Notes: generated by a model not told the origin, from the sequence alone. Shown: positions 8,282-17,063, numbered from the stretch's first letter. The stretch is DNA of 33,559 nt from Flavobacteriaceae bacterium (GCA_021647985.1 JAKITQ010000034.1:1-33559); one strand, 5' to 3'. A program made the numbers and translations.

Positions 8282-8659
8282 TTAATTATCTTTTGCTCCT
8301 TGATCTATCCAGGCTTTTACTAAACTTATCTTAGATTCAGGCCATTTTGAACTAGGTGGCATCAAGGGTACACCATTTGTTCCCAAAAGTGATTGATATA
8401 GAATACTTGATTCAGAATTTTTTGGAATTACATAGCCATTTAACAATTCATCATAAGAAAACTCATCACGAAAATCTGGTGGTTCGTTTCCATTGTGGCA
8501 TCCAACACATTGACCCCATAATGGCATAATATCAATTTTATAAGATACTTCTTCATCAGGATCAATTGGATCCAATTCTTCTGGGAAAGCATCATAATAA
8601 CACGAGCTTAAAAACAAGCTCATACTAATTAGTATTAAAATTTGAAATAACTTTTTCAT
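8282..8659 (-). CDS. Mono-heme c-type cytochrome lipoprotein
   Basis: A 125-residue protein with a lipoprotein signal (hydrophobic run ending FLSSC) and one CVGCH heme c site near residue 55. An LMPP methionine further on is a probable distal ligand, and the sequence ends in a short helix with the motif VKAWIDQGA. The arrangement (CxxCH, then about 45 residues, then MPP, then WIDQGA) is that of the planctomycete-type cytochrome C domain. It lies between the EB_dh-like cytochrome and the barrel protein. It is likely anchored in an envelope membrane and relays electrons. A hairpin separates it from the gene upstream. Confidence 0.85.
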   Translation of the reverse strand: MKKLFQILILISMSLFLSSCYYDAFPEELDPIDPDEEVSYKIDIMPLWGQCVGCHNGNEPPDFRDEFSYDELLNGYVIPKNSESSILYQSLLGTNGVPLMPPSSKWPESKISLVKAWIDQGAKDN

Positions 8660-8698
8660 ACTATTCGGTTTTAAATTAAATAATCATTTATTTATTTT

Positions 8699-8730
8699 GA
8701 AAGTGCAGGTATTTGATAATCTGCACTTTC
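8699..8730 (-). promoter_or_regulatory. Intercistronic hairpin between the two cytochrome genes
   Basis: Perfect 10-bp inverted repeat GAAAGTGCAG (8699-8708) and CTGCACTTTC (8721-8730), with a 12-base loop. Neither strand has a T tract after the stem, so it is not a standard terminator. It may stabilise or limit the upstream mRNA segment. Confidence 0.6.
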
Positions 8731-8741
8731 TATTACATTGA

Positions 8742-9998
8742 TTATTCTTCTATTTTCATGGTTAAGAAGTTTGATTGTCCATGTCCAATGGCAGCATTGT
8801 TAAAAATGGCTAAACCAAAAGGAATTTCTTCGCCAATTGTAAATACCGCATCAGTTGGATCGCCAGTATTTAATTTTCTTTTAATTTCTAATTGCCAACC
8901 TGAACCAATATGCCCTCCTCGAACTTGTGTATCCGATCTAAAGTCGTTTCCGGCACCACCCGGATTAATATATATACTTGGAAACCGTTTTGAGCCAAAT
9001 CCTTGTGAATAAGCAACAAGATCAAGATTAGGATCTATAGTTCCACCATCATAAGTTAATACACCATTAGCAGCTACACCAGTAACGGCTTTTGCTGTTC
9101 CATTAGAAATATCAGTATCAGTTATCCAATAGTAATTTTCTCTATTTGGAATAACATATTTAGGGCCACTAAAACCAGTATTATCGTCTGTAAATTTGCT
9201 TGTAGCATACATTTTTATACCGTCATCAGTTTTTCTTCCGTTAGCTGATGCCATACCTTCATCTTCTTCATATTGAATATAGCCATCATCTACGGATTGC
9301 GACAAAGCAGTTCTGACACGTTTCCAGTGCCATAAATCTGTTAACTCTCCAAGATTAGCCATATAATGTCTTGTTGTTTTCTGTCCAGGTTGAGGGTCTG
9401 CTAAACCACCATGGCAAGTAACTGTGCAAGTTGCACCAGCAAACCCTTCGGGGTAAGCACCATTTACTTTAATTGGGAATATAAATCCAAATTTATCTTC
9501 ATAAAATTTGTCATTTTTATGATTGGCGTATTTGTTTTCTCCCTGCCATTTGCTTGTTATTGGATCAAAATACCAAGATTGTCTGTCTTGACTATCATTA
9601 TCATCTTCCCATTCAAATAGTAGATATAAATATTCACCATCATGACCGCCTCTTAAGGTGTATTTATAGCTCTCGCCAGCATACGGCTCCATTAGATCGG
9701 TAGGTTCTAATGAGGCGTCTCCGTTACTCGAACTATTTAGTGGTATAATTCTATCTCCCGCTTTGGTTACAGTAGCCCTATTAACAAGTGGTCTGGCTTC
9801 TTTCCAAACCTCATCAATATCACCATCAAAATCAGGTGCTGTTGAAAACTTTTTAACCAGTAATTCGCTTGTGCTTTCTCCAACACCAGGGTCGACCGGA
9901 CCGTATTCTGGTGCGTCATCGTGTGTACAACTTGTAAATGATACTAGAAATATCATTGCTAATACCAAACTAATTCTTTTTGTTTTCATAATATTCAT
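8742..9998 (-). CDS. Ethylbenzene-dehydrogenase-like (EB_dh domain) heme-binding lipoprotein
   Basis: A 418-residue protein; ATG 9989 is an equally good start and puts the signal peptide at the N terminus. A lipobox-like FTSC is at residue 24. The body shows the EB_dh / DMSO-reductase gamma-type fold: PDFDGDIDEVWKEA, YLLFEWED and DLWHWK. Members of this fold bind heme b or c and move electrons to or from molybdenum enzymes. A covalent heme site is likely at C191-TVT-C195-H196, a CX3CH variant, with M213 as a possible distal ligand. It is the first gene of the transcript driven from 10068-10110. No partner molybdoenzyme lies in the window. It may be a stand-alone periplasmic electron carrier. 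Confidence 0.8.
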   Translation of the reverse strand: MNIMKTKRISLVLAMIFLVSFTSCTHDDAPEYGPVDPGVGESTSELLVKKFSTAPDFDGDIDEVWKEARPLVNRATVTKAGDRIIPLNSSSNGDASLEPTDLMEPYAGESYKYTLRGGHDGEYLYLLFEWEDDNDSQDRQSWYFDPITSKWQGENKYANHKNDKFYEDKFGFIFPIKVNGAYPEGFAGATCTVTCHGGLADPQPGQKTTRHYMANLGELTDLWHWKRVRTALSQSVDDGYIQYEEDEGMASANGRKTDDGIKMYATSKFTDDNTGFSGPKYVIPNRENYYWITDTDISNGTAKAVTGVAANGVLTYDGGTIDPNLDLVAYSQGFGSKRFPSIYINPGGAGNDFRSDTQVRGGHIGSGWQLEIKRKLNTGDPTDAVFTIGEEIPFGLAIFNNAAIGHGQSNFLTMKIEE

Positions 9999-10067
9999 AA
10001 TTTTGTTTATTGGTTTATTTTTCTTTTTTTTTACACGGTATTTTAATTAAGATCTTTAAGCTTACTG

Positions 10068-10110
10068 TAAATTTAAGTACAAAAAAATATGAATATTATG
10101 ACTTAAATCA
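10068..10110 (-). promoter_or_regulatory. Crp/Fnr-type box plus -7 element for the cytochrome operon
   Basis: Box TGACTTAAATCA at 10099-10110 (centre 10104.5), one mismatch from a perfect palindrome. The minus-strand element TAAATTTA is at 10075-10068 (centre 10071.5). The 33-bp spacing is the same as at the two other promoters. The ATG of the EB_dh gene follows 70-79 bases later. Confidence 0.6.
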
Positions 10111-10550
10111 GTACTTGAAATATTTTATATATCACAAAATCAAATAGATATAATATTTTTAAGAAATTTATACAAAAAACAAATGACTTTCTAAGGAATT
10201 TTTGTTACATAAGAGAAATGTTTTTACAGTAAAAAGAATCATTGCAATATTTTTAATAAAAAGTTGCATTTATTACTTGAATTTAAGTAGCTGAATTAAT
10301 CAAGATTAATTTTTTTAGATTACAATTACAAAACATTATATAATTAATAAAATAGGATAATAAAATGAGGTACAATATTCAATAAAAGATAAAAGAAGGC
10401 TATGTTTTAAGATATAGGAATTAAAAAATATTGTTATTATATTGATCCTTTTTTGAACCTTTTTAGTATTGTTAAATAAAATATAAATAAAAAATAATTC
10501 TATTTATATTTCTTAACTTCGTCGCCCAATTAATTACCCATAAAATTAAA
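10111..10550. other. AT-rich divergent intergenic region
   Basis: No gene is seen between the minus-strand cytochrome promoter and ccsBA. The one clear structure is an 8-bp inverted repeat AATTAATC-AA-GATTAATT at 10294-10311, which could be an operator. A weak TATATTTC at 10505-10512 could serve as the ccsBA -7 element. I see no convincing -33 element at the right distance. Confidence 0.35.
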
Positions 10551-13500
10551 ATGAAAAGAATATATAACACTTTGTTTTCTACGCGTTTAACAGCTGTATT
10601 ATTTATTTTATTTGCAACGACAATGGCAATTGCTACATTTATTGAAAATGATTTCGGTACACAAACCGCAAAAGCAGTGGTTTACAGTTCGTGGTGGTTT
10701 GAATGGATGATGATTTTATTTGTGGTCAATTTTATTGGAAATATCAAAAAATATGACTTGTTAAAAAAAGAAAAACGCTCTAACTTAATTATGCACCTCT
10801 CTTTTATTTTGATCATTTTTGGTGCAGCGATTACTCGGTATGTTAGTTTTGAAGGGATAATGCCAATTTATGAAGGAGAGACTACCAACTTAATGTTATC
10901 AGACAAAGCATATGTGAAGGTGCACATTGATGATGATAAGGAACAAAAAAAGCCGATTTCAAATCATTATTTATTTGCAAAAAGCCCAGAGAGTAATGCA
11001 AGTTTTATTGCTACGGTTACCAATTTCTTGAATTTTATTAGAGGAGGAAATAATTTTACTATAAAAACCGATTTTAAAGGAAAACCAGTATCAATTAAAT
11101 ATGTCAATTTTATACCAAATGCTTATGAAGAATTAGAGATTGGTGTTGGGAAAGATACTTATCTAAAAATTGTTGAATCAAGTGGTGACGGACGACATGA
11201 ACATTATATAAAGGCAGGTGAAACTTTAAATATACATAATGCATTGGTGTCTTACGAGGACCCAAGCGATGGAGCAATTAATATATTTACCGAAAATGAT
11301 ACGCTAAAAATAAACTCACCTTTTCCGGGTAATTATATGATCATGGCTTCACAAACCAAAGGAGATGTAGTTAGAGATTCTACCCAAACTTTTCATATGC
11401 GTTCACTTTACCAATTGGGTAATTTACAGTTTGTTATTCCCGATCAACCGATAATGGGTAAAATGAAAATGGTGTCTGGTAAAAAAGAAGAACACCCAAG
11501 GGATTTATTAGAATTGGAGGTGCAAACTGAAAACAGCAAACAAAATATTACCATTTATGGGAATAGTTTTAATATAGAGCCACCGGTTGCTTTTACACAA
11601 GATAGCTTGAATTTTAGATTGAGTTATGGTTCTAAACAAGTTGAATTGCCATTCTCAATTAAATTGCGAGATTTTCAGTTAGAGCGTTATCCAGGTTCTA
11701 TGAGCCCTAAATCTTATGCCAGTGAAATCACTGTAGTGGATAAAGATAAATCTTTTGATTTCAGGATTTTTATGAATCATGTATTAGATTATCAAGGATA
11801 CCGATTTTTTCAATCAAGTTATAATGATTCTGGTGAAATAGAACAAACATTTTTATCTGTAAATCATGATAAATGGGGTACCTGGACAAGCTATTTGGGT
11901 TATGCATTATTGTTTTTAGGCTTGATTTGGTCTTTATTTGCAAAACAAACGCGATTTTCTTCCTTACTGCAAAATTTGGAAAAAATTAAAAAGAAAAAAG
12001 AAAAAATTACAGTTCTCTTATTATTAATTGGTTTGACATCTTTTGCACAAACCAACCATAACAGATCATATGAAGTGATAGATTCACTTTTAACCGCTCA
12101 AAAAGTTTCAAAAGAACACGCCCAACGATTTGGTGAATTGGTAATTCAAGATGAAGGAGGCAGGATGAAACCTGTAAATACTTTTGCATCTGAACTATTG
12201 AGAAAACTAAGTAAGAAAGATACTTATGACGATTTTGATGCCAATCAGGTATTGGTATCTATTATTTCCAATCCGAGAGCCTGGTACTTTGTACCTTTTA
12301 TATATATCAAAAAAGAGAATACCAAAGTACGCGATTATATTGGTATACCTCAAAATCAAAAATTCGCTAGGTTTTCTGATTTTTTTACCGAAAAAGGGGA
12401 ATATAAGCTAACAGAAGAAGTAGCCAAAGCACATAAAAAGAAAATTAAAAACAAATATGAAGAAAGTATTTTAAGCATTGATGGTAGAGCTAATTTGTTA
12501 TTTGGAGCCTTAGAAGGGGGTATATTTAAGTTTTTTCCGTTAGCGGATGATGTGAATAATAAATGGTATGCATTTCCTGAAGTCGGTCACGCCGGTTTTA
12601 AAGGATCGGATTCTTTATATGTTAGCAATATTATTCCGTTGTATTCACAAGCTATTGCCGATGCATCAAAATCAAAAGATTATACCAAGGCCAATGAATT
12701 TTTAGATAGCTTACATAAATACCAAAGAAAATTTGGTGAAAATGTAATTCCTTCTGAAAAGAAAATTAAGCTGGAATTATTTTATAACAAATACGATATT
12801 TTTAAAGGTTTGTATTGGAAGTATATGTTGGCGAGTTTGTTTATGTTTATTGTTGTAATTATCCATATTTTTAACAATAATAAATTGGTTAAAACCTTAA
12901 TTAAGCTCAGTGCAATAATTATAGGCTTATTATTTGTTTATCAAACCATTGGATTAGGTATACGGTGGTATATTTCAGGCCACGCACCTTGGAGTAATGG
13001 GTACGAATCAATGATTTACGTGGCTTGGGCTACCATGCTATTTGGATTGATTTTGGGAAGAAAGTCATCACTAACCCTGGCGGCAACAACATTTGTGACT
13101 TCTATGCTATTGATGGTGGCACACTGGAATTGGATGGATCCTTCTATAGGCAATTTAGTACCTGTACTCGACTCATATTGGTTGATGGTACATGTGGCAA
13201 TTATTGTTGCTAGTTACGGTCCGTTTACCATCAGCACGATTTTAGGAATGATCGCATTGATACTTTATTCCGTGACAACGAAAAGCAATAAGAAAAAATT
13301 AAAATTAGCCATCAATGAGATCACAACCATTAGCGAAATGTCACTAACCATAGGTTTGGTGTTATTGGTAATTGGTAATTTTTTAGGAGGTATTTGGGCC
13401 AATGAAAGTTGGGGTAGATATTGGGGCTGGGATCCGAAAGAAACTTGGGCTTTAATAAGTATTATGATTTATTCTTTTGTTTTACATATGCGATTGATAC

Positions 13501-13721
13501 CAGCTTTAAAAAACAGCTATGTTTTTAATATGGTAACAGTTTTTGCCTTTACTTCAATTTTAATGACCTATTTAGGAGTAAATCATTTGTTATCAGGTTT
13601 GCATTCGTATGCGGCAGGGGAGTCAGCAGCGATTCCGAATCAAATTTGGGGTTGGTTGGCTTTATCGATTTTTTTAAGTGTTATTGCTTATTTTAAGTTT
13701 AAGAAGTTTTATAAGAAGTAG
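10551..13721 (+). CDS. ccsBA: Fused cytochrome c biogenesis protein CcsB-CcsA (system II)
   Basis: A 1056-residue fusion of ResB/CcsB and ResC/CcsA, the heme exporter and ligase that joins heme to CxxCH motifs in the periplasm. The N-terminal CcsB part has membrane segments near residues 10-30, 50-70 and 80-97. A long periplasmic loop and another membrane segment near residue 450 follow. A second hydrophobic stretch (near 485-500) and a second periplasmic domain lead into the CcsA part from about residue 770. That part has a HAPWSNGYES segment, the WWD heme-binding motif (WGRYWGWDPKETWAL, near 950-968) and conserved histidines in VNHLLSGLHS (near 1013-1019). The fused form is usual in Bacteroidota. 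It is divergent from the cytochrome operon, whose products are its likely clients. Confidence 0.95.
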   Translation: MKRIYNTLFSTRLTAVLFILFATTMAIATFIENDFGTQTAKAVVYSSWWFEWMMILFVVNFIGNIKKYDLLKKEKRSNLIMHLSFILIIFGAAITRYVSFEGIMPIYEGETTNLMLSDKAYVKVHIDDDKEQKKPISNHYLFAKSPESNASFIATVTNFLNFIRGGNNFTIKTDFKGKPVSIKYVNFIPNAYEELEIGVGKDTYLKIVESSGDGRHEHYIKAGETLNIHNALVSYEDPSDGAINIFTENDTLKINSPFPGNYMIMASQTKGDVVRDSTQTFHMRSLYQLGNLQFVIPDQPIMGKMKMVSGKKEEHPRDLLELEVQTENSKQNITIYGNSFNIEPPVAFTQDSLNFRLSYGSKQVELPFSIKLRDFQLERYPGSMSPKSYASEITVVDKDKSFDFRIFMNHVLDYQGYRFFQSSYNDSGEIEQTFLSVNHDKWGTWTSYLGYALLFLGLIWSLFAKQTRFSSLLQNLEKIKKKKEKITVLLLLIGLTSFAQTNHNRSYEVIDSLLTAQKVSKEHAQRFGELVIQDEGGRMKPVNTFASELLRKLSKKDTYDDFDANQVLVSIISNPRAWYFVPFIYIKKENTKVRDYIGIPQNQKFARFSDFFTEKGEYKLTEEVAKAHKKKIKNKYEESILSIDGRANLLFGALEGGIFKFFPLADDVNNKWYAFPEVGHAGFKGSDSLYVSNIIPLYSQAIADASKSKDYTKANEFLDSLHKYQRKFGENVIPSEKKIKLELFYNKYDIFKGLYWKYMLASLFMFIVVIIHIFNNNKLVKTLIKLSAIIIGLLFVYQTIGLGIRWYISGHAPWSNGYESMIYVAWATMLFGLILGRKSSLTLAATTFVTSMLLMVAHWNWMDPSIGNLVPVLDSYWLMVHVAIIVASYGPFTISTILGMIALILYSVTTKSNKKKLKLAINEITTISEMSLTIGLVLLVIGNFLGGIWANESWGRYWGWDPKETWALISIMIYSFVLHMRLIPALKNSYVFNMVTVFAFTSILMTYLGVNHLLSGLHSYAAGESAAIPNQIWGWLALSIFLSVIAYFKFKKFYKK

Positions 13722-14025
13722 GGTTGAGGTGATGGAGTGAAGGAGTGTAGGAGTGAGAAGAGAAAAATAGAGAAGAGTGAAGGAGTGAACTTCTTTGATT
13801 GGTGTTGACTTTTTGTAAGAAGTTGAAAGTTGAAAAGTAGAAAGAAGAAAGTAGCAATAAGTAAGTAGGAAAACACCAAATACCTCTTACCAATTACCAA
13901 AAGCCAAAAGCTAAAAGCGAACCGCCAAAATCGAGTAGTAAGCAGTAAGTAGAATAACACCAAATACCTACTACCTGTTAACCAATTACCAACAATACAA
14001 TTAACTCTGTTATAATTACTTTGTG
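13722..14025. repeat. Low-complexity spacer downstream of ccsBA
   Basis: Non-coding filler made of short words such as GGAGTGA, GAAGAAAG, GAGTAGTAAG, CCAAAAGC and CACCAAATACC. Reverse-strand reading gives only Trp/Leu/Phe/Tyr-rich nonsense frames. The same vocabulary recurs in the spacers from 20 to 31.6 kb. Confidence 0.7.
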
Positions 14026-14033
14026 TAACTTTG
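14026..14033 (+). promoter_or_regulatory. -7 element upstream of the peroxidase gene
   Basis: TAACTTTG matches the Bacteroidota TAnnTTTG consensus, 31 bases before the ATG at 14065. No clear -33 TTTG is visible. Confidence 0.5.
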
Positions 14034-14064
14034 TAAACCAAACTAATATTAAATCAAAACGAAA

Positions 14065-14667
14065 ATGAATAAATATCTTATTTTAGGAATAATGTTAATA
14101 AGCATTTTAGTTGGTTGTTCTAAAGAAAAGAAAATAGAAAAAACAGTAACCATGAATTCTGACAAAAGTAATATCGAAAACCTTGCTAAAAATATATATC
14201 AATTTTCTGTAACGGATTTGTATGGCGATCAATTTGATTTTTCTACGCTTAAAGGTAAAAAAATTATGATCGTAAATACCGCATCCAAGTGTGGCAACAC
14301 ACCGCAATATGAGGGATTACAAAAATTGTATGATACTTATAAAGATAGAGGTCTTGTAATTATAGGATTTCCGGCCAATAATTTTGGTAAACAAGAGCCT
14401 GGATCTGATCAAGAAATTGCCGCATTTTGTAAAGAGAACTACGGGGTAACTTTTCCTATGATGTCAAAAATATCTGTTAAAGGTGATGACATACATGATG
14501 TGTATAAATACCTAACACAGAAAAGCTTAAATGGCAAAGAAAATTCTGAAGTAACATGGAATTTTCAAAAATATTTATTGAATAAAAATGGAGAATTAGA
14601 AAAAGTGGTGAGCCATAAAACATTGCCTTCGGATAAAACTATTATTTCTTGGATAGAAGGAGAGTAG
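14065..14667 (+). CDS. Glutathione-peroxidase-family lipoprotein
   Basis: A 200-residue protein with a lipoprotein signal (ILVGC, Cys18) and a full glutathione-peroxidase-like thioredoxin fold. It has NTASKCG with peroxidatic Cys76, GFPANNFGKQEPG with Gln110, a probable resolving Cys122 (FCKENYG), and WNFQKYLL with Trp165/Asn166. It uses Cys, not selenocysteine. Such enzymes usually reduce peroxides with thioredoxin-like donors. The lipobox places it on the periplasmic side of a membrane. It has its own -7 element and ends before a bidirectional terminator. Confidence 0.92.
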   Translation: MNKYLILGIMLISILVGCSKEKKIEKTVTMNSDKSNIENLAKNIYQFSVTDLYGDQFDFSTLKGKKIMIVNTASKCGNTPQYEGLQKLYDTYKDRGLVIIGFPANNFGKQEPGSDQEIAAFCKENYGVTFPMMSKISVKGDDIHDVYKYLTQKSLNGKENSEVTWNFQKYLLNKNGELEKVVSHKTLPSDKTIISWIEGE

Positions 14668-14800
14668 TTTTGAGTTTTGAGTTATGAATTGTAAATTCTG
14701 AATTATTCAATATTCAAATAACAAATAATAAAAGGCAAATAACAAACTCCAAGTAACAAATAGCTTGAAGCCAAAAGCCAAAGGCGGTAATTTTAATCAA
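14668..14800. repeat. Low-complexity spacer downstream of the peroxidase gene
   Basis: Short filler with the words GAATTATTCAA, CAAATAACAAA, AAGCCAAAAGCC and AAAGGCGG. It belongs to the same family as the other spacers and has no coding potential. Confidence 0.5.
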
Positions 14801-14814
14801 TATTACCTACTAAT

Positions 14815-14850
14815 AAAAACGCAGATCACTAAATTAGGATCTGCGTTTTT
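14815..14850. terminator. Bidirectional terminator between convergent genes
   Basis: Perfect 13-bp stem AAAAACGCAGATC (14815-14827) with GATCTGCGTTTTT (14838-14850) and a 10-base loop. T runs lie on both strands. It serves the peroxidase gene (+) and the secreted protein gene (-) at once. Confidence 0.85.
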
Positions 14851-14859
14851 CGTTTTATA

Positions 14860-15924
14860 TTAATGACTTCTACTAGCAGTATAAGAACGTGATGTTGTTC
14901 GCTTTTTACCTTTAGAAGCTTTATTGTTGTATTTTTTATTGCTTGCTACACGTGTACGCTGACTGACTGTTCGATTCACTTTATTGCTACTATTAGACCT
15001 GCTTGGACTGTATCTACTTTTTGATCCATGTGAGCGATCATTTTTTGATTTTGTTTTGTAATTCGCAACAGTTCTTTGTGATCTATTTGATTTTGACCTA
15101 TTTAACGAGTAAGAATTACTTCTGTTAGAAACCTTTTTGTCATTTCTGTTATAACTTGTATAAACTCGTTTATTAGAATTTCTATCAGTCAAATACCTCT
15201 TACTAAAATCATTTTTTGTTTTGTGCTCTTGATATTTTCTACCTCTATTATTATAAGAATCTGCTACTCTCACTCTTGATTCTATATTTCGAAAAGATCT
15301 TTTATTATAATGCGTTTTTTTATTTTTTTTATAATGATGGCGTGCTGCACTATAATATTGTCTATATGGATTGTGACTAATAATAGATTGCGCATAGTGA
15401 GGTCTTACAAAATAATCGTGATATGGTTGGTATGTATAATAACGATTGTAATGGTTGATATATCCTGAATAATGAGTTCGGTAACCAAAGTTATTATAGA
15501 ATACGTTTAAATTACCAATACGAACCAACCTGTTGGTATTGTAGCCAATACGAATACTACCAACCCTATTCACTCTACCATAATAATCATAAAAAATAGG
15601 TAAAGCTTCAATTTGAATTATGGCACCATAATCACCATATTGCACATAGGTATCATAATTGTATCCAGAATTATACGAAATATTTACTGCACCTAAATTT
15701 ATATTTGCAGAAGTATAACCTCTAGGTTCTATATAAAAATCGAACTCACCATTTTGAAAAATAGAAAAAGTAATACCATTTTCAATAAAGGTGTAAGATT
15801 CACCATAATTATTTTTGTAATTGGAGTTTATGTTATTTTCCTTACTTGCCTCACTGGTAGACGGGTTAGCAAAAGCTAAACTAAAAGATATAAATGTAAC
15901 AATGTATAGTAAATAATTTCTCAT
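14860..15924 (-). CDS. Secreted Tyr/Asn/Arg/Ser-rich protein of unknown function
   Basis: A 354-residue protein with a signal peptide ending AFANP. Residues 45-165 form a beta-rich, Tyr/Gly/Asn-rich domain with repeated strand-turn units (for example SYNSGYNYDTYVQYGDYGA). From about residue 185 on the sequence is a highly basic, low-complexity Arg/Ser/Asn/Lys tail without predicted fold. I recall similar N-terminal domains in flavobacterial hypothetical proteins but no function. The basic tail could bind nucleic acid or acidic polysaccharide outside the cell; that is speculation. It is transcribed alone and ends at the bidirectional terminator. Confidence 0.75.
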   Translation of the reverse strand: MRNYLLYIVTFISFSLAFANPSTSEASKENNINSNYKNNYGESYTFIENGITFSIFQNGEFDFYIEPRGYTSANINLGAVNISYNSGYNYDTYVQYGDYGAIIQIEALPIFYDYYGRVNRVGSIRIGYNTNRLVRIGNLNVFYNNFGYRTHYSGYINHYNRYYTYQPYHDYFVRPHYAQSIISHNPYRQYYSAARHHYKKNKKTHYNKRSFRNIESRVRVADSYNNRGRKYQEHKTKNDFSKRYLTDRNSNKRVYTSYNRNDKKVSNRSNSYSLNRSKSNRSQRTVANYKTKSKNDRSHGSKSRYSPSRSNSSNKVNRTVSQRTRVASNKKYNNKASKGKKRTTSRSYTASRSH

Positions 15925-16137
15925 GACAGATGTTTTAAAGGTTAATAAAAAGGGAGTTTGGTTCTAGCAATTACTATAGAGTTTGCAAACAACGTGCCAA
16001 AACATTTTTAATCTGAATTATGCACTGGGATTGCATTATCTAAGTTTATTCATGAGATTGCCACAGTCGTACCTCCTTCGCAAAGACGAAATTAGAATAA
16101 CCACGAGGTTTGGTACATAATTATAATGGTATGTAAA

Positions 16138-16275
16138 CCTGTCCGTAGGCTTAGGTCACAAAGAGTTCGTTAAAAAGAAGAATCAAGGATTATTCATAAT
16201 CACAAAAGATTCTTTAAATAAACAATCATCAGTGACCGGTGCGCAGCAAATCCCTCGAACAGAAGAGATTTTTTT
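16138..16275 (+). ncRNA. Structured RNA, copy 1 (unknown family)
   Basis: Closing stem CTGTCCG (16139-16145) with CGAACAG (16256-16262), one mismatch. Arm stem GGTCAC (16154-16159) with GTGACC (16232-16237). Inside the arm, AAGAATC (16178-16184) pairs with GATTCTT (16208-16214) and is capped by GATTAT-TC-ATAATC (16188-16201). After the arm comes the conserved ACCGGTGCGCAGCAAA, then the closing stem and a run of T from 16268. The strand is inferred from the 3' T tract. Copies lie at 17064 and 31781. Confidence 0.6.
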
Positions 16276-16327
16276 TTCTTTTTTTATCCAAACTGCGAAG
16301 CACATCACGAATACAATAACCAATAAA

Positions 16328-16381
16328 ATGGGAATGAGTAAAAAAGGAATAAGGAATAATAATTCAAGTGTAAAATACTAA
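16328..16381 (+). CDS. 17-codon mini-ORF after RNA copy 1
   Basis: ATG to TAA encodes MGMSKKGIRNNNSSVKY. An identical peptide is encoded after RNA copy 2 (17256-17309), with only a synonymous change in codon 2. The frame ends exactly where the next REP-like unit begins. It may be a leader peptide, the truncated start of a lost gene, or chance. Confidence 0.25.
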   Translation: MGMSKKGIRNNNSSVKY

Positions 16382-16454
16382 TAGAGATTGCCACAGTCGT
16401 ACCTCCTTCGCAAAGACAAAACAATCAACATATGTCTTCACAGGTAGTGTAGTA

Positions 16455-16724
16455 TACCCAATCCATTTAGCTTTTCGGGAAGTATAAATTTACACGAATA
16501 AATTTTGTGTTAATTAGCTAATAATTAATTATTTAGCCATGTTTTTCTTGGTGTTTTCAATACTATTGTACAATAAATTCTATCTCAAATTTGATGATTT
16601 TAGAAAAGAGGTAATTGATTTTTTAGAAAATGAAATATGGAAAGAAGAAGGATTTGATAAAATACTCTCAGATAAATTTCAAATTATTAAACCCGATTTT
16701 TCGGGTTCCTATGTGTAGTGAGTA
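16455..16724 (+). mobile_element. IS630-like remnant inserted in a 108-bp repeat unit
   Basis: A 270-bp segment interrupts a REP-like unit between GTGTAGTA and TATGCATAGGG, with a TA dinucleotide on both sides (16453-16454 and 16725-16726). IS630/Tc1-mariner elements duplicate TA on insertion. Inside is the 3' end of a transposase-like frame. Matching terminal inverted repeats are not convincing, so most of the element must have been lost. Confidence 0.45.
16539..16718 (+). pseudogene. C-terminal fragment resembling an IS630-family transposase
   Basis: A 59-codon frame (open from 16518, first ATG at 16539) reads NKFYLKFDDFRKEVIDFLEN and ends DKFQIIKPDFSG. The pattern of FxxFRxxVxxFLxN, a basic-acidic helix and a final F-Q-I-I-K is typical, from memory, of the extreme C terminus of IS630 DDE transposases. 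The catalytic domain is absent. A hairpin AACCCGA-TTTT-TCGGGTT overlaps the stop end (16690-16707). Confidence 0.45.
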
Positions 16725-17063
16725 TATGCATAGGGATTAGTAGCATCATATGGATTTATTCATGAGATTACCACAATCATACCTCCTTCGCAAAGACGAA
16801 ACAATCAACATTCGTCTTCACAGGTAGTGTAGTATGCATAGGGATTAGTAGCATCATCTGGATTTATTCATGAGATTGCCACAGTCGTACCTCCTTCGCA
16901 AAGACAAAACAATCAACATATGTCTTCACAGGCAGTGTAGTATGCATAGGGATTAGTAGCATCATCTAGATTTATTCATGAGATTGCCACAGTCGTACCT
17001 CCTTCGCAAAGACGAAATTAGAATAATCATGAGGTTTGGTACATAATTATGATAGTATGTAAA

